Of a DNA stretch of 64,000 nucleotides, positions 43,800 to 55,272 are shown piece by piece. The number at the start of each line of letters is the position of its first letter. Within the stretch, counting starts at the first letter, position 1. Source of the stretch: Haloterrigena alkaliphila. GTDB taxonomy: Archaea > Halobacteriota > Halobacteria > Halobacteriales > Natrialbaceae. The stretch spans positions 558,001 to 622,000 of the forward strand of contig NZ_CP071462.1 of the NCBI RefSeq assembly GCF_017352155.2. The letters are read 5' to 3'. The notes under the pieces are model-generated. The model worked only from the letters and a program-made list of their open reading frames with translations. It made no database searches and was not told the DNA's origin. The position numbers were made by a program, and so were the translations under genes.

Positions 43800-44008
43800 C
43801 GGGCGTCGATTCAGCCGCGGCCATCGTTAACCGTTCGGATCGGCGGCGAAACGCGAGCCGTCGATACCCGTTCGGCCCGCCGGCCGCGTACTCGAGTCGC
43901 GTCGCTGCCGATCGCGAGTACTGGAAACGCGGCGATCGGGATCGGAACCGAGAGCGGAATCGGAACCGGAAGCGGGAGAGAACGGAACCCGAAGCGGCAG
44001 CGGCGGTA

Positions 44009-46972
<2,964 letters not shown>

Positions 46973-47163
46973 GGCTCGGTGGTGACTGGTGTCTGCATAT
47001 GTTCGCGACTCACTGCTCGATTCACTGTGATAGAGTCAGTGGCCGGAAGGACTTAACGGGTCTGAAAGCGGGGTAGCGTGGTGTCTGCTAGCATTTCAGA
47101 TCCGCGCGGCCGTCGCGCGTGCCAGTCCAAAGTGACTTCGCCTCCAAGCCCCAACGGACTGGC

Positions 47164-47667
47164 ATGAGCGACGACACCGACCCCGAACTGGTGGTCGAGG
47201 ACTTCGTCGACTACTGCCACACGCAGGCGGGGCTGCTCTCGGGGCGCGTCGAGACGATGCGCGCGGAAGCCGACGACCTGCTCTCCGAGATCGACGAGGA
47301 CATGGCCGAACTCCGCAGCCAGCTCGAGGATCACGCGGCGGCGACGGAGGGGACCGAAGCGCCCTCGACGCCCGGCGGCCCCGCCGGCGCCGATATCGAC
47401 ATCGAGGCCTTCGAGGACGTAGAGCGCGACGTCAAGGAGAAACAACAGCTCCTCGAGGCCAAACAGACCCGAATGGAGATCTTTCAGAAGCTGGCCGGGG
47501 CCTACACGGATCTCGCCGAGGAACTGGACGCCGACGTCGACGACGGCGAGGCGGCCCTGTCCCGCGTGGTCGAGTTCGAAGCCGAGCGCGACGCCCCCCT
47601 GTACTTCGAGGAGCGGGGAACGATGCTCGAGGCGGCCACGGATTCGGAGTCGGAAGAGAGCGAGTGA
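47164..47667 (+). CDS. haloarchaeal coiled-coil protein of unknown function (167 aa)
   Basis: Starts MSDDTDPELVVEDFVDYCHTQAGLLSGRVE. The sequence is almost all helix with heptad-like Leu/Glu patterning (ADDLLSEIDEDMAELRSQLE; VKEKQQLLEAKQTRMEIFQ), broken by an Ala/Gly/Pro linker (TEAPSTPGGPAG). No enzyme motif is present. It is divergent from uvrA with ~190 bp between, and stands alone. Confidence 0.8.
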   Translation: MSDDTDPELVVEDFVDYCHTQAGLLSGRVETMRAEADDLLSEIDEDMAELRSQLEDHAAATEGTEAPSTPGGPAGADIDIEAFEDVERDVKEKQQLLEAKQTRMEIFQKLAGAYTDLAEELDADVDDGEAALSRVVEFEAERDAPLYFEERGTMLEAATDSESEESE

Positions 47668-47715
47668 CCAGCGGGACAGCCGATACCAAGTGACCCCGGA
47701 GTCTCCCGGGTCCGC

Positions 47716-48549
47716 TCAGTCGTCGGTCGACGCGCGAACCGTCAGCACGGGGGTCGTCGCCGTCCGCAACACTCGTTCCGTCGCGCTGCCCAGCAGCAGC
47801 CGCTCGAGTCCGCTGCGCCCGTGGGTCCCCATCACGACCAGATCGGCGCCGACGTCGTCCACGTAGGCCCGGATCCGCTGGTCCGTCGACCCGTACTGGA
47901 CCGCGCTCACCGCGTCGACCCCCGACTCCTCGGCCGCCGCGACGGCCTCGTCGACGACCCGATGCGCGGAGTCCTCGAGTCGCTCGAGTCGGAGATCGGT
48001 TCGGTCGTCGATCCCCGCCGGCGTCACGTCGACGACCGAGAGGACGTGAACGGTCGCGTCGAGGTCTCGGGCGATCGCCAGCGCGCGCTCGAGGGCGACC
48101 TCGGCGTGGTCGCTGCCGTCGCTCGGCACCAGAATGGTCTCGAACGGATAGCGGCGCCTGACCTCGGACGCGCCCCGCACGACGAGAACTGGGACGTCGG
48201 CGTCGCGGACGACCGATTCGGTCACGCTGCCCAGCAGGAGTCGCCCGACGCCGCGTCGCCCGCGGGTCCCCATCACGATCGCGTCGACCCCGTACTCCGC
48301 GGCGTACTCGAGGATCGCGTCCCGGGGCTCGCCGGTCTGTATCTCGTCGATTACGGGCGCGTCGGTGTCGCCGGCCCACTCGCGGCCGTCGGCGAGCAGG
48401 TCGCCGGCCTCGTCCGGATCCGCGTCCGGATCGATCACGTGCAGGACGTGAACGGTGAGCCGCTCCCTGGCCGCGATTTCGCCGGCGAACTCGAGGGCCG
48501 CGTTCGCCGGGCCGCTCCCGTCGGTCGGCACGAGGATCCGTTCGAACAT
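47716..48549 (-). CDS. tandem-domain universal stress protein
   Basis: 277 aa containing two UspA domains (about 1-135 and 140-277). Each has the ATP-binding motif: GTRGRRGVGRLLLGS and GTHGRSGLERLLLGS. Each begins with a short strand, MFERILVPTDGS and FETILVPSDGS. Cytosolic; a likely stress-response protein. The aminotransferase gene begins upstream on the same strand, 68 nt away. Confidence 0.93.
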   Translation of the reverse strand: MFERILVPTDGSGPANAALEFAGEIAARERLTVHVLHVIDPDADPDEAGDLLADGREWAGDTDAPVIDEIQTGEPRDAILEYAAEYGVDAIVMGTRGRRGVGRLLLGSVTESVVRDADVPVLVVRGASEVRRRYPFETILVPSDGSDHAEVALERALAIARDLDATVHVLSVVDVTPAGIDDRTDLRLERLEDSAHRVVDEAVAAAEESGVDAVSAVQYGSTDQRIRAYVDDVGADLVVMGTHGRSGLERLLLGSATERVLRTATTPVLTVRASTDD

Positions 48550-48616
48550 ACGCTATCGACGTCCCGCAAGAACTTACACCCACAGCGCCGTTCCCGGCGG
48601 CCGGGAGCGACCGAAG

Positions 48617-49744
48617 TCACGGGGCCGCGGTCTCGAGGGCCTCGAGCAACCGATCGACGTCCTCGCGGGTGTTGAACGCGTGGACGGACGCCCGGATCGC
48701 CTCGGGTTCGGGGAGCGACCTGACGACGATCCCCTCCTCGGAGAGGCGTTCGACGGTTCCCTCCGGATCGTCGACGTCGATCGTGACTAACCCGGACTCG
48801 AAGGCCCGCGGACTCAGTAGGCGCTCGTCCGCGATGCCGTCTTTGAGCCGATTCGTGAGCGTCTCGATCCGCGCTTCGATCGCCTCGATGCCGATTTCCT
48901 CGAGACACGCGATGGCCTCGGTCAGCCCCGCGTGGGGTGCGGGACTGGCGGTCGCGACCTCGAACCGCCGCGCGCCCGGCGCGTACCGGTACTCGTCGGC
49001 GTTCTCGTCGACGACGCTCCGATAGCCGATCGCGGCGGGGACGAGGTCCCGCTCGCGCTCGAGACCCTCGCGAGCGTAGAGGAACCCGGAGCCGAAGGGG
49101 CCGAGCAGCCACTTGTGGCCCGCGGCGACCACGAAGTCGGCCCCCCACTCGCGGACGTCGACCGGGACCTGACCCGGAGCCTGCACCGCGTCGACGAGGA
49201 CGAGCGCGCCGGCCTCGTGAGCGATGTCGACGATCTCGGCGATCGGGAGCCGAGTGCCGTGGGTCCACGTGAGCGAACTCACGCAGAAGAGCGTCGCGTC
49301 GCTCGCCGCCGCCTTCACGGCCTCCAGATCCAGCCGGCCGTCCTCCGTCTCGAGGACGCGCACGTCGATCCCGCGCTCGCGCTCGAGGCGTTGCCAGGGG
49401 AGGATCCCCGCGGAGTGCTCGAGATCCGTCCTGACGACGACGTCGTCGTCGTCCCACTCGAGTGCGCCCGCGACCCGGTTGATCCCGTCGGTCGTGCTCT
49501 CGGTCAGTGCGATCTCCTCGGGTGTGGCGCCGAGCAGGCCGGCGACGGCCGCTCGCGCCTCGTCGTAGGCCTCGAACGCCGCGGGGTACTGGCCCTCGGC
49601 GGTCGGCGCCTCGTACTCGTGGTACTCGAGGCTCGATTCGGCCGCCTCGACGACGCGGCGGGGGCTGGGACCGCCTGCACCCCAGTTCAGGTAGGTACTG
49701 GACTCGAGGGCGGGCATCGTTTCGCGGAGGTCGCGCGGGTCCAT
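48617..49744 (-). CDS. class V aminotransferase (cysteine desulfurase/isopenicillin-N-epimerase-like)
   Basis: 375-aa PLP enzyme. The PLP lysine is in VVAAGHKWLLGPFGSGFLY, with VDAVQAPGQV (Asp/Gln PLP contacts) and LNWGAGGPSPRRVVEA at the N-terminus. The pattern fits the NifS/CsdA-like or kynureninase-like branch without the cysteine of true desulfurases in the expected loop, so I avoid naming a reaction. Confidence 0.88.
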   Translation of the reverse strand: MDPRDLRETMPALESSTYLNWGAGGPSPRRVVEAAESSLEYHEYEAPTAEGQYPAAFEAYDEARAAVAGLLGATPEEIALTESTTDGINRVAGALEWDDDDVVVRTDLEHSAGILPWQRLERERGIDVRVLETEDGRLDLEAVKAAASDATLFCVSSLTWTHGTRLPIAEIVDIAHEAGALVLVDAVQAPGQVPVDVREWGADFVVAAGHKWLLGPFGSGFLYAREGLERERDLVPAAIGYRSVVDENADEYRYAPGARRFEVATASPAPHAGLTEAIACLEEIGIEAIEARIETLTNRLKDGIADERLLSPRAFESGLVTIDVDDPEGTVERLSEEGIVVRSLPEPEAIRASVHAFNTREDVDRLLEALETAAP

Positions 49745-49846
49745 GGCGTACTCCTTCGGTCGTCGTCGTGTTCGTTCTGGCGGTCGACCGCGAACCGCAG
49801 CGAGCGGCCGCGAGCCGTGGATTTGAAGCCGATCATTGTTCGGGAG

Positions 49847-49854
49847 TATTTAAA
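49847..49854 (+). promoter_or_regulatory. TATA element of nirK
   Basis: TATTTAAA, with a predicted start near 49875-49880 and an ~80-nt leader before the ATG at 49957. Unlike most genes here nirK is therefore probably not leaderless, leaving room for leader control. Inference only. Confidence 0.45.
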
Positions 49855-49956
49855 CACCCACGATATCGGGGGACGTGTCGCTCAGATTACTACTGGTCAG
49901 GAATCGTCGAGGGGGTTGACCGTTTGTCCACCCGTACACTCAGATGGAGAAGGACA

Positions 49957-51042
49957 ATGACCCTAACTACAGCCAACCGACGGCGGTTCATGCAGACGAT
50001 CGGTGCGGCCGGCGCCGTTGCGGTCGCCGGCTGTCTCGGCGGCGACGCGCCCCAGGCGGACAGTGCGGCGAACGAAACGGACGCCGCCGAGCAGGGACTG
50101 CCGGCGGCGAAGGCTGTCGACGTCGACCGGATCGCCCGCGATCCGACCGACATCCCCGCGCCGGTCGACTGGACCGAGCCCCGCGAACACGATATCACGA
50201 TCCGGGCCCAGGACGTGACCGCCGAGATCGAACCCGGCGTCACGTTCACCTACATGACCTTCGAGGGGCAGGTTCCCGGTCCGATGGTCCGCGTGCGCCG
50301 CGGCGACCGCGTCAACCTCACCTTCGAGGTCCCCGAAGCGGAGAACTTCGCGAGCCACAACATGGACTTCCACGCGGTCTACGGCCCCGGCGGCGGCGCC
50401 GAAGCGACGACGATCGGGCCCGGCGACGACGCCGCCCGAATCAGCTTCACCGCCGACTACGCCGGCGCGTTCGTCTACCACTGCGCGATCCCGGACATGG
50501 ACTACCACATCAGCGCCGGCATGTTCGGCACGATCCTCGTCGAACCCGAAGAGGGCCTCCCCGAGGTCGACAACGAGTACTACCTCGGCCAACACGAGAT
50601 CTACACCGACGGCCAAGTCGGCGCGGAAGGCCACCACACCTTCGACTTCGACGCGATGCTGGCCGAACGGCCCACCTACGTCGTCTTCAACGGCCAGGCC
50701 TACGGCTTCACCGAAGACGGCGCCATGCAGGCCAAAACCGGCGAGACCGCCCGCGTGTACTTCGCCAACGGCGGCCCCAACCTGCTGAGCTCGCTCCACC
50801 CCATCGGTAACGTCTTCAGCCGCTACTACCGCGACGGCGACCTCGTCAGCGACCCCGATCGCAACGTCGAGACCGCCCCCGTCGCCCCCGGGACGACGAC
50901 CGTCGGCGAGATGGAGTTCCCCGTCCCCGGCCCCGTCAAAATCGTCGACCACGCGCTCACCCGCGCCGCGCGACGCGGCGCCCTCGCCGTGATCGACGTC
51001 CAGGGCGAACCCACCCGCGACCTCTACGACGAGGACGCGTGA
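49957..51042 (+). CDS. nirK: copper-containing nitrite reductase (NirK), Tat lipoprotein
   Basis: 361 aa reducing nitrite to NO outside the membrane. Tat signal NRRRFMQTIGAAGAVAVAGC with lipobox Cys26. Copper ligands by homology: type 1 His134, Cys176, His184, Met189; type 2 His139, His175, His281. Catalytic Asp137 is in HNMDFHA. The YHCAIPDMDYHISAGM block is intact, so the enzyme should be active. No nor/nos genes or regulator are nearby; the next gene is a membrane protein of unknown role. Confidence 0.95.
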   Translation: MTLTTANRRRFMQTIGAAGAVAVAGCLGGDAPQADSAANETDAAEQGLPAAKAVDVDRIARDPTDIPAPVDWTEPREHDITIRAQDVTAEIEPGVTFTYMTFEGQVPGPMVRVRRGDRVNLTFEVPEAENFASHNMDFHAVYGPGGGAEATTIGPGDDAARISFTADYAGAFVYHCAIPDMDYHISAGMFGTILVEPEEGLPEVDNEYYLGQHEIYTDGQVGAEGHHTFDFDAMLAERPTYVVFNGQAYGFTEDGAMQAKTGETARVYFANGGPNLLSSLHPIGNVFSRYYRDGDLVSDPDRNVETAPVAPGTTTVGEMEFPVPGPVKIVDHALTRAARRGALAVIDVQGEPTRDLYDEDA

Positions 51043-51241
51043 ATCGGAACGGGACCACCCCGACCGCCCTCGAGCCCTCCGCTTCTTCCCTGACGACTCC
51101 CGTTCCCGCGAGTGACCACGACCGCCCGATCAGTCCCGACTCGAGGGCGCCATCGACCGTCGCGTTCGCGACCCGCTCGCGTTCCCGTCCGGCGGTAACG
51201 GAGGGTGGGCTTTTACGAGTCGGCCGATCAACACGCAGCCG

Positions 51242-52030
51242 ATGATGTTCGTTCCGGTACCGTCGATCACGTTCGACGCCAGCGATCCCGAAACGACGGT
51301 CGCGATCGGCCGGCTGTTCGCGTCCCTCGCGATCGGCGTCGCGGCCGTGGTCCTGCTGTACTACACCTCGATCTACGTCCGCGACGTCCTCGTGGCCGAC
51401 GTCAGCGCAGCCCAGTGGTACCTGTTCGTCGGCCTCGGCGCCGCGGTCGTCTACGCCGTCGCCGGCACCGGCGCGCTGGTGCTCGAGTCCGACCCGCTCT
51501 CGCTGTTCGCCGAGGGGGCGGTGCTGTTCTTTATCCTCTTTCTGGCCCTGGGGATCCGGGCGATGTACCACGCCGAGGGGCCGGGCGACGGCCGGTCGCA
51601 ACTGCTGCCCGCGTGGGCCGACGTCGCCGTCATCGCGATCTTCGTCGGCGCCTGGTGGGGCACCTTCCTCCTCGAGAGCGACTGGACCCGGCCGGTGATC
51701 GCCGTCGGCTGGATCCTCACCTCCGCGTGGGCCGTGCTCTACGGCGTCCAGACCGTCCGCGTCCACGAGGGAACGACGCTGGCCGCGCTGACGCGACACC
51801 TGCTGCCGGCGATCGTCTGCGTCGTCGCCGTCGTCTTCGTCGATCTGGTGACGGGCTATCTCGCCGGCTACGGCGCGCTCGCCGACGCGGCCTGGATCGT
51901 CGGCACGACGCTGGTCGCCGCCTTCCTCTTCGACACCGCCGTCGCCATCCGCCAGCAGGGCGGCGAACTCGAGCGCCTCTACGACTGGACGACCTGGCGC
52001 GAGCAGTCGCTCGAGGAATCGGGACCGTGA
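51242..52030 (+). CDS. seven-helix membrane protein downstream of nirK
   Basis: 262 aa starting MMFVPVPSITFD, with hydrophobic segments near 24-44, 60-80, 88-106, 125-145, 152-170, 184-206 and 213-235. Conserved-looking YYTSIYVRDVLV follows helix 1. TTTTACG at 51211-51217, about 28 nt before the start, suggests its own leaderless promoter, so it is probably not in the nirK operon. No recognised family; a role near nitrite reduction is only positional. Confidence 0.8.
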   Translation: MMFVPVPSITFDASDPETTVAIGRLFASLAIGVAAVVLLYYTSIYVRDVLVADVSAAQWYLFVGLGAAVVYAVAGTGALVLESDPLSLFAEGAVLFFILFLALGIRAMYHAEGPGDGRSQLLPAWADVAVIAIFVGAWWGTFLLESDWTRPVIAVGWILTSAWAVLYGVQTVRVHEGTTLAALTRHLLPAIVCVVAVVFVDLVTGYLAGYGALADAAWIVGTTLVAAFLFDTAVAIRQQGGELERLYDWTTWREQSLEESGP

Positions 52031-52142
52031 CGCGGGACGGGTGAGCCAGACTGAGCGCAAGACGGGTAAGTCAGACTGGGACGGAGGACCGGCGAGTCGG
52101 AACCGTGGCGCGGACTGGGGCCGATCGCGCGGGGCGTCCGGC

Positions 52143-52610
52143 TTACTCGAGGACGGTCCCGCGGTCGTCGATCTCCCCCTTCACGATCCGGGTCGAGGAG
52201 ATGCGCTCGCCGTCGTCGGCGAGGACGTAGGGGGCGACGATCCCCGAGATGGGCTCGAGATCGCGGTCGCGCCGGCGGTCGTTGATCGCCTCGAGTTCGG
52301 GCGCGGTCTCGGGCGAGACGACCAGCGCGTCGATCGAGGGGTCGTCCTCGGCGATGTCGTACTCGCCCGCGAGCTCCCGGATCTCGACCTCGCGGTCCCA
52401 CCGATCGATCTCGGCGACGGCGTCGGTCACCGCCGCGACGCGATCGTCGAACGACGGGATCTCGCGGGGCTCGTGGCGCGTCTCGACCGCCAACTCGTCG
52501 CTGGTCAGGGCGACGACGACGCCGTCCTCGCCGAACCGGAGGGCGTGCTCGAACAGGTTCCGATGACCGTCGTGTAGCGGGCCGAACGTGCCGGCGACTG
52601 CGACTCGCAT
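52143..52610 (-). CDS. coaD: phosphopantetheine adenylyltransferase (archaeal type)
   Basis: 155 aa, CoA synthesis: transfer of AMP to 4'-phosphopantetheine. Nucleotidyltransferase motif GTFGPLHDGHRNLF holds the T/HxGH element (HDGH), and GERISSTRIVKGEI is the ISSTxI motif. Start MRVAVAGTFG (52610) is preferred to one nine codons upstream. Monocistronic. Confidence 0.92.
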   Translation of the reverse strand: MRVAVAGTFGPLHDGHRNLFEHALRFGEDGVVVALTSDELAVETRHEPREIPSFDDRVAAVTDAVAEIDRWDREVEIRELAGEYDIAEDDPSIDALVVSPETAPELEAINDRRRDRDLEPISGIVAPYVLADDGERISSTRIVKGEIDDRGTVLE

Positions 52611-52749
52611 GTGTCGCCCGAGTACGGGCACGCCCATAATTGTACTCGCGATTCCCGTGGGATCTCCGTCTCGTGACCGCTCGAGACCGTCGCTCGGTTC
52701 GAAACGGCGGTGCGAACCGAGCGGACCGAGTACAGCATCGGGGTCGAAA

Positions 52750-53082
52750 TCAGTCCTCCGGATCGGGTGGCGACGACCGGTCGTCCGTGGGGTCGGGCTG
52801 TAACTGGCGGACGAGATTCAAGTGCATCAGATGCAGGTGCATTCCGATCCCGTACAGGATGGTTCCCAGTCCGACGAACGTGAGCGGCATGAGTATCGAC
52901 TCGATCGCCTGCGACGGACTGTCGAGGTTCGCGGGAAGGACGACACCGACGGCTAACAGAAATGCGCTCAGAATGATCACCAATCCCGCGCGGACTGCGC
53001 GTGAGTACCGGCCGACCCGTTGAATTCGGTTTTCGATCTCCGCTCTGGAGGGTGGACCGCGTTCGTCTGGTTCGCGAGTCAT
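52750..53082 (-). CDS. small membrane protein (110 aa, two helices)
   Basis: A basic N-terminus (MTREPDERGPPSRAEIENR) is followed by helices at about 31-51 and 65-86 and a hydrophilic Asp-rich tail. A His-rich bit (GMHLHLMHLN) ends the second helix. No recognised family. It faces away from the SDR gene promoter, lying downstream of it on the same strand. Confidence 0.7.
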   Translation of the reverse strand: MTREPDERGPPSRAEIENRIQRVGRYSRAVRAGLVIILSAFLLAVGVVLPANLDSPSQAIESILMPLTFVGLGTILYGIGMHLHLMHLNLVRQLQPDPTDDRSSPPDPED

Positions 53083-53162
53083 AGCGTTCGACGCATCGTA
53101 TCACACCGCGCGTTTTAAAAACACCTCGCCAACACGCCGTTCGCGAACGTTATCACGGCAAT

Positions 53163-53903
53163 TCAAACCGTCTCGGGCAACCAGCCGCCGTCGACCTCCA
53201 CGTTCTCGCCGCTGACGTACTCCGTTTCGGGGTCGAGGAAGAAGTACAGCGGCTGGATGAGGTCCTCGAAGCTCGCGGCCCGGCCGCGGGGGAGTTCCTC
53301 GGGGAACTCGTCGGAGTTCTCGACGACGTACGGCGAGATCGCGTTGACGGTGACGGGATCGTCCTGCGTGTCGTTCGCGAGCATTCTGGTAAACATCAGG
53401 ACGCCGGCCTTCGCCACGAAGTAGGGGAAGTTCTTCGGGCTGACGAGCCCCTTCTCGCTCGAGGCGTAGCCGATATTCACGATCCGGCCGTACTCGCCCT
53501 CGCACATCGCGGGCAGTGCGCGCTTCGAACAGAGGTAGGTGCCGTTCAGGTTGGTCTCGAGGACGCGATTCCAGGCGTCGAACTCGAGGTCGGCCCAGTG
53601 GGCGGGCGCGAAGTCGCCGACGTTGTTCACGAGGACGTCGACGCTCCCGAGTTCCGACTCGACGGCCGAAAAGAGCCCGTCGACGCTCTCGGGGTCGGTG
53701 ACGTCGGCCTGCACCGTCATCGCGTCCGCGGCGCCGCGCGACTCGGCCTGGTCAGCCACCTCGCGGGCCGCGTCGGCGCTCGTGTGGTAGTGGACGGCCG
53801 TCCGCGCGCCGCAGTCGGCCGTCGCGAGCAGGAGTTCGCGACCGACGCCGCGCGCGCTGCCCGTCACGAGTACCGTCCGGTCCGAGAGATCCGGTCCCTC
53901 CAT
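53163..53903 (-). CDS. short-chain dehydrogenase/reductase (SDR)
   Basis: 246 aa from MEGPDLSDRTVLVTG; an ATG five codons upstream (53918) is also possible. The dinucleotide motif is TGSARGVG; NNVG is the usual NNAG-type strand, though here Val replaces Ala. The catalytic Ser, Tyr and Lys would normally lie in a S-x12-Y-x3-K; here NIGYASSEKG and YFVAKAG give Tyr-x3-Lys. Substrate unknown. Divergent from the Usp gene at 54071. Confidence 0.9.
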   Translation of the reverse strand: MEGPDLSDRTVLVTGSARGVGRELLLATADCGARTAVHYHTSADAAREVADQAESRGAADAMTVQADVTDPESVDGLFSAVESELGSVDVLVNNVGDFAPAHWADLEFDAWNRVLETNLNGTYLCSKRALPAMCEGEYGRIVNIGYASSEKGLVSPKNFPYFVAKAGVLMFTRMLANDTQDDPVTVNAISPYVVENSDEFPEELPRGRAASFEDLIQPLYFFLDPETEYVSGENVEVDGGWLPETV

Positions 53904-53949
53904 CGGTGCCGTCCTCATCGACGACAGTGTGGAAAAAACGCCCGGAACC

Positions 53950-54040
53950 GGAGCCAGACGAGGGTAAGCACTGGAGCCAGACGAGGGTTTCAGGGATCGA
54001 AGCCGGACGAGACGTCCAGGGCCCGAATCCAAACGAGGAT
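53950..54040 (+). repeat. short degenerate tandem repeat (four units, 23-26 bp spacing)
   Basis: GGAGCCAGACGAGGGT occurs exactly twice (53950-53965, 53973-53988), then as GAAGCCGGACGAGACG (53999-54014) and GAATCCAAACGAGGAT (54025-54040). It lies between the divergent SDR and Usp genes and could contain repeated binding sites. Confidence 0.65.
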
Positions 54041-54070
54041 TTACGGTGCTCGAGGGGGTTAGTCGCCAGT

Positions 54071-54535
54071 ATGGAGCTCAAAACCGTCTTGCTCGCGGTC
54101 GGACCCGGCGACGCCGATCGGAGCGCGAAACTCGCCGAAACTGTTCTCGAGGTGGCGACACCCGCCGACGCGACCGTCGTGCTCGCACACGTCTTCACCA
54201 GGAGCGAGTACGACGACGTACTCACCCGACTCGAGTTCGATCGGGACCTCGACGAAGTCGACCCCGACGACGTCGCGGGACGCCACTCGACGATCCGCGA
54301 CGTGCAGGCGAAACTCGACGAGTACGACGTCGACTACGAGATCAGGGGCGCGGTCGGCGAACACGGCCCGGCGATCGTCGACCTCGCGACCAGCGTCGAC
54401 GCCGACCGCGTCGTCGTCGGCGGCCGCCGGCGCTCGCCGACCGGGAAGGCGGTGTTCGGCTCGACGGCCCAGGAGGTCATGCTCTCGGCCCCGTGTCCGG
54501 TGACGTTCGTCCGGAGCGACGACTTCGACGACTGA
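54071..54535 (+). CDS. universal stress protein-like (variant loop), first of a tandem pair
   Basis: 154 aa from MELKTVLLAVGPGDAD. The Usp fold is clear, but the ATP motif reads GGRRRSPTGKAVFGSTAQEV (G-x1-RRR), unlike the standard G-x2-G. The segment APCPVTFVRSDD ends the domain. It is paralogous to the gene at 54683, which shares GGRRRSP-xx-KAV and APCPVT. Confidence 0.85.
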   Translation: MELKTVLLAVGPGDADRSAKLAETVLEVATPADATVVLAHVFTRSEYDDVLTRLEFDRDLDEVDPDDVAGRHSTIRDVQAKLDEYDVDYEIRGAVGEHGPAIVDLATSVDADRVVVGGRRRSPTGKAVFGSTAQEVMLSAPCPVTFVRSDDFDD

Positions 54536-54682
54536 TCGCCCGCGGGACGTCGGCGACCGATCGCCAGCAGTTGGGCTCTCGAGCGGGAGCCGTGGCGACC
54601 AGTTGCGGCCGACGCGGCCGGCGGTTGCCGTAATACTGCGATGACGCGAATACTTAAGCGGGTGGCACTATCACTGGCTGGT

Positions 54683-55147
54683 ATGGCGATCGATACGATA
54701 CTGCTTGCTGTCGGGCCGATGGATACCGTCCGCGCCGAGGAGTTGGCCGAGACCGTCCTCGAAATCGCCGACCCCCTCGACGCGACCGTCGTGATCGGAC
54801 ACGCCTTCACGGCCGAGGAGTACGAGGAGTTCCGCGAGGACCTCGGCTTCGACGCCCGCGTCGAGGACGTCGATCCCGACGAGGTCGCCCGTCGCCGCCC
54901 GCCAGTCAGCGACTTGGAGGAGATGTTCTCCGAGGCCGGCGTCGAGACCGAGATCCGCGGCGAACTCGGCGAGGTCGCCACCAAGGTCGTCGACATGGCC
55001 ATCGACGTCGACGCCGACCGGATGGTCGTCGGCGGCCGCCGGCGCTCGCCCGCCGAGAAGGCCGTGCTGGGCTCGGTCTCCCAGGAGATCATCCTGCAGG
55101 CGCCCTGTCCGGTCACCTACTTCCGCGATCTGGACGTCATGGAATAA
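54683..55147 (+). CDS. universal stress protein-like (variant loop), second of a tandem pair
   Basis: 154 aa from MAIDTILLAVGPMDTV. Loop VVGGRRRSPAEKAVLGSVSQEI and end QAPCPVTYFRDLDVME. A candidate TATA element (ATACTTAAG, 54651-54659) sits 25-30 nt before this ATG, supporting it over an earlier ATG at 54641. Probable duplicate of the gene at 54071. Confidence 0.85.
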   Translation: MAIDTILLAVGPMDTVRAEELAETVLEIADPLDATVVIGHAFTAEEYEEFREDLGFDARVEDVDPDEVARRRPPVSDLEEMFSEAGVETEIRGELGEVATKVVDMAIDVDADRMVVGGRRRSPAEKAVLGSVSQEIILQAPCPVTYFRDLDVME

Positions 55148-55272
55148 TAGGCGGCCGTCCGCAGCCCCGTTCGTCACCCTCCTCGCCGCCGTTCCGACCT
55201 ATCGGAATCACTACTCGTTGCCGAGTACGATCTGTGTAGTTAAGTACGGGCGCGGCCGTCCATTAGGACAGC

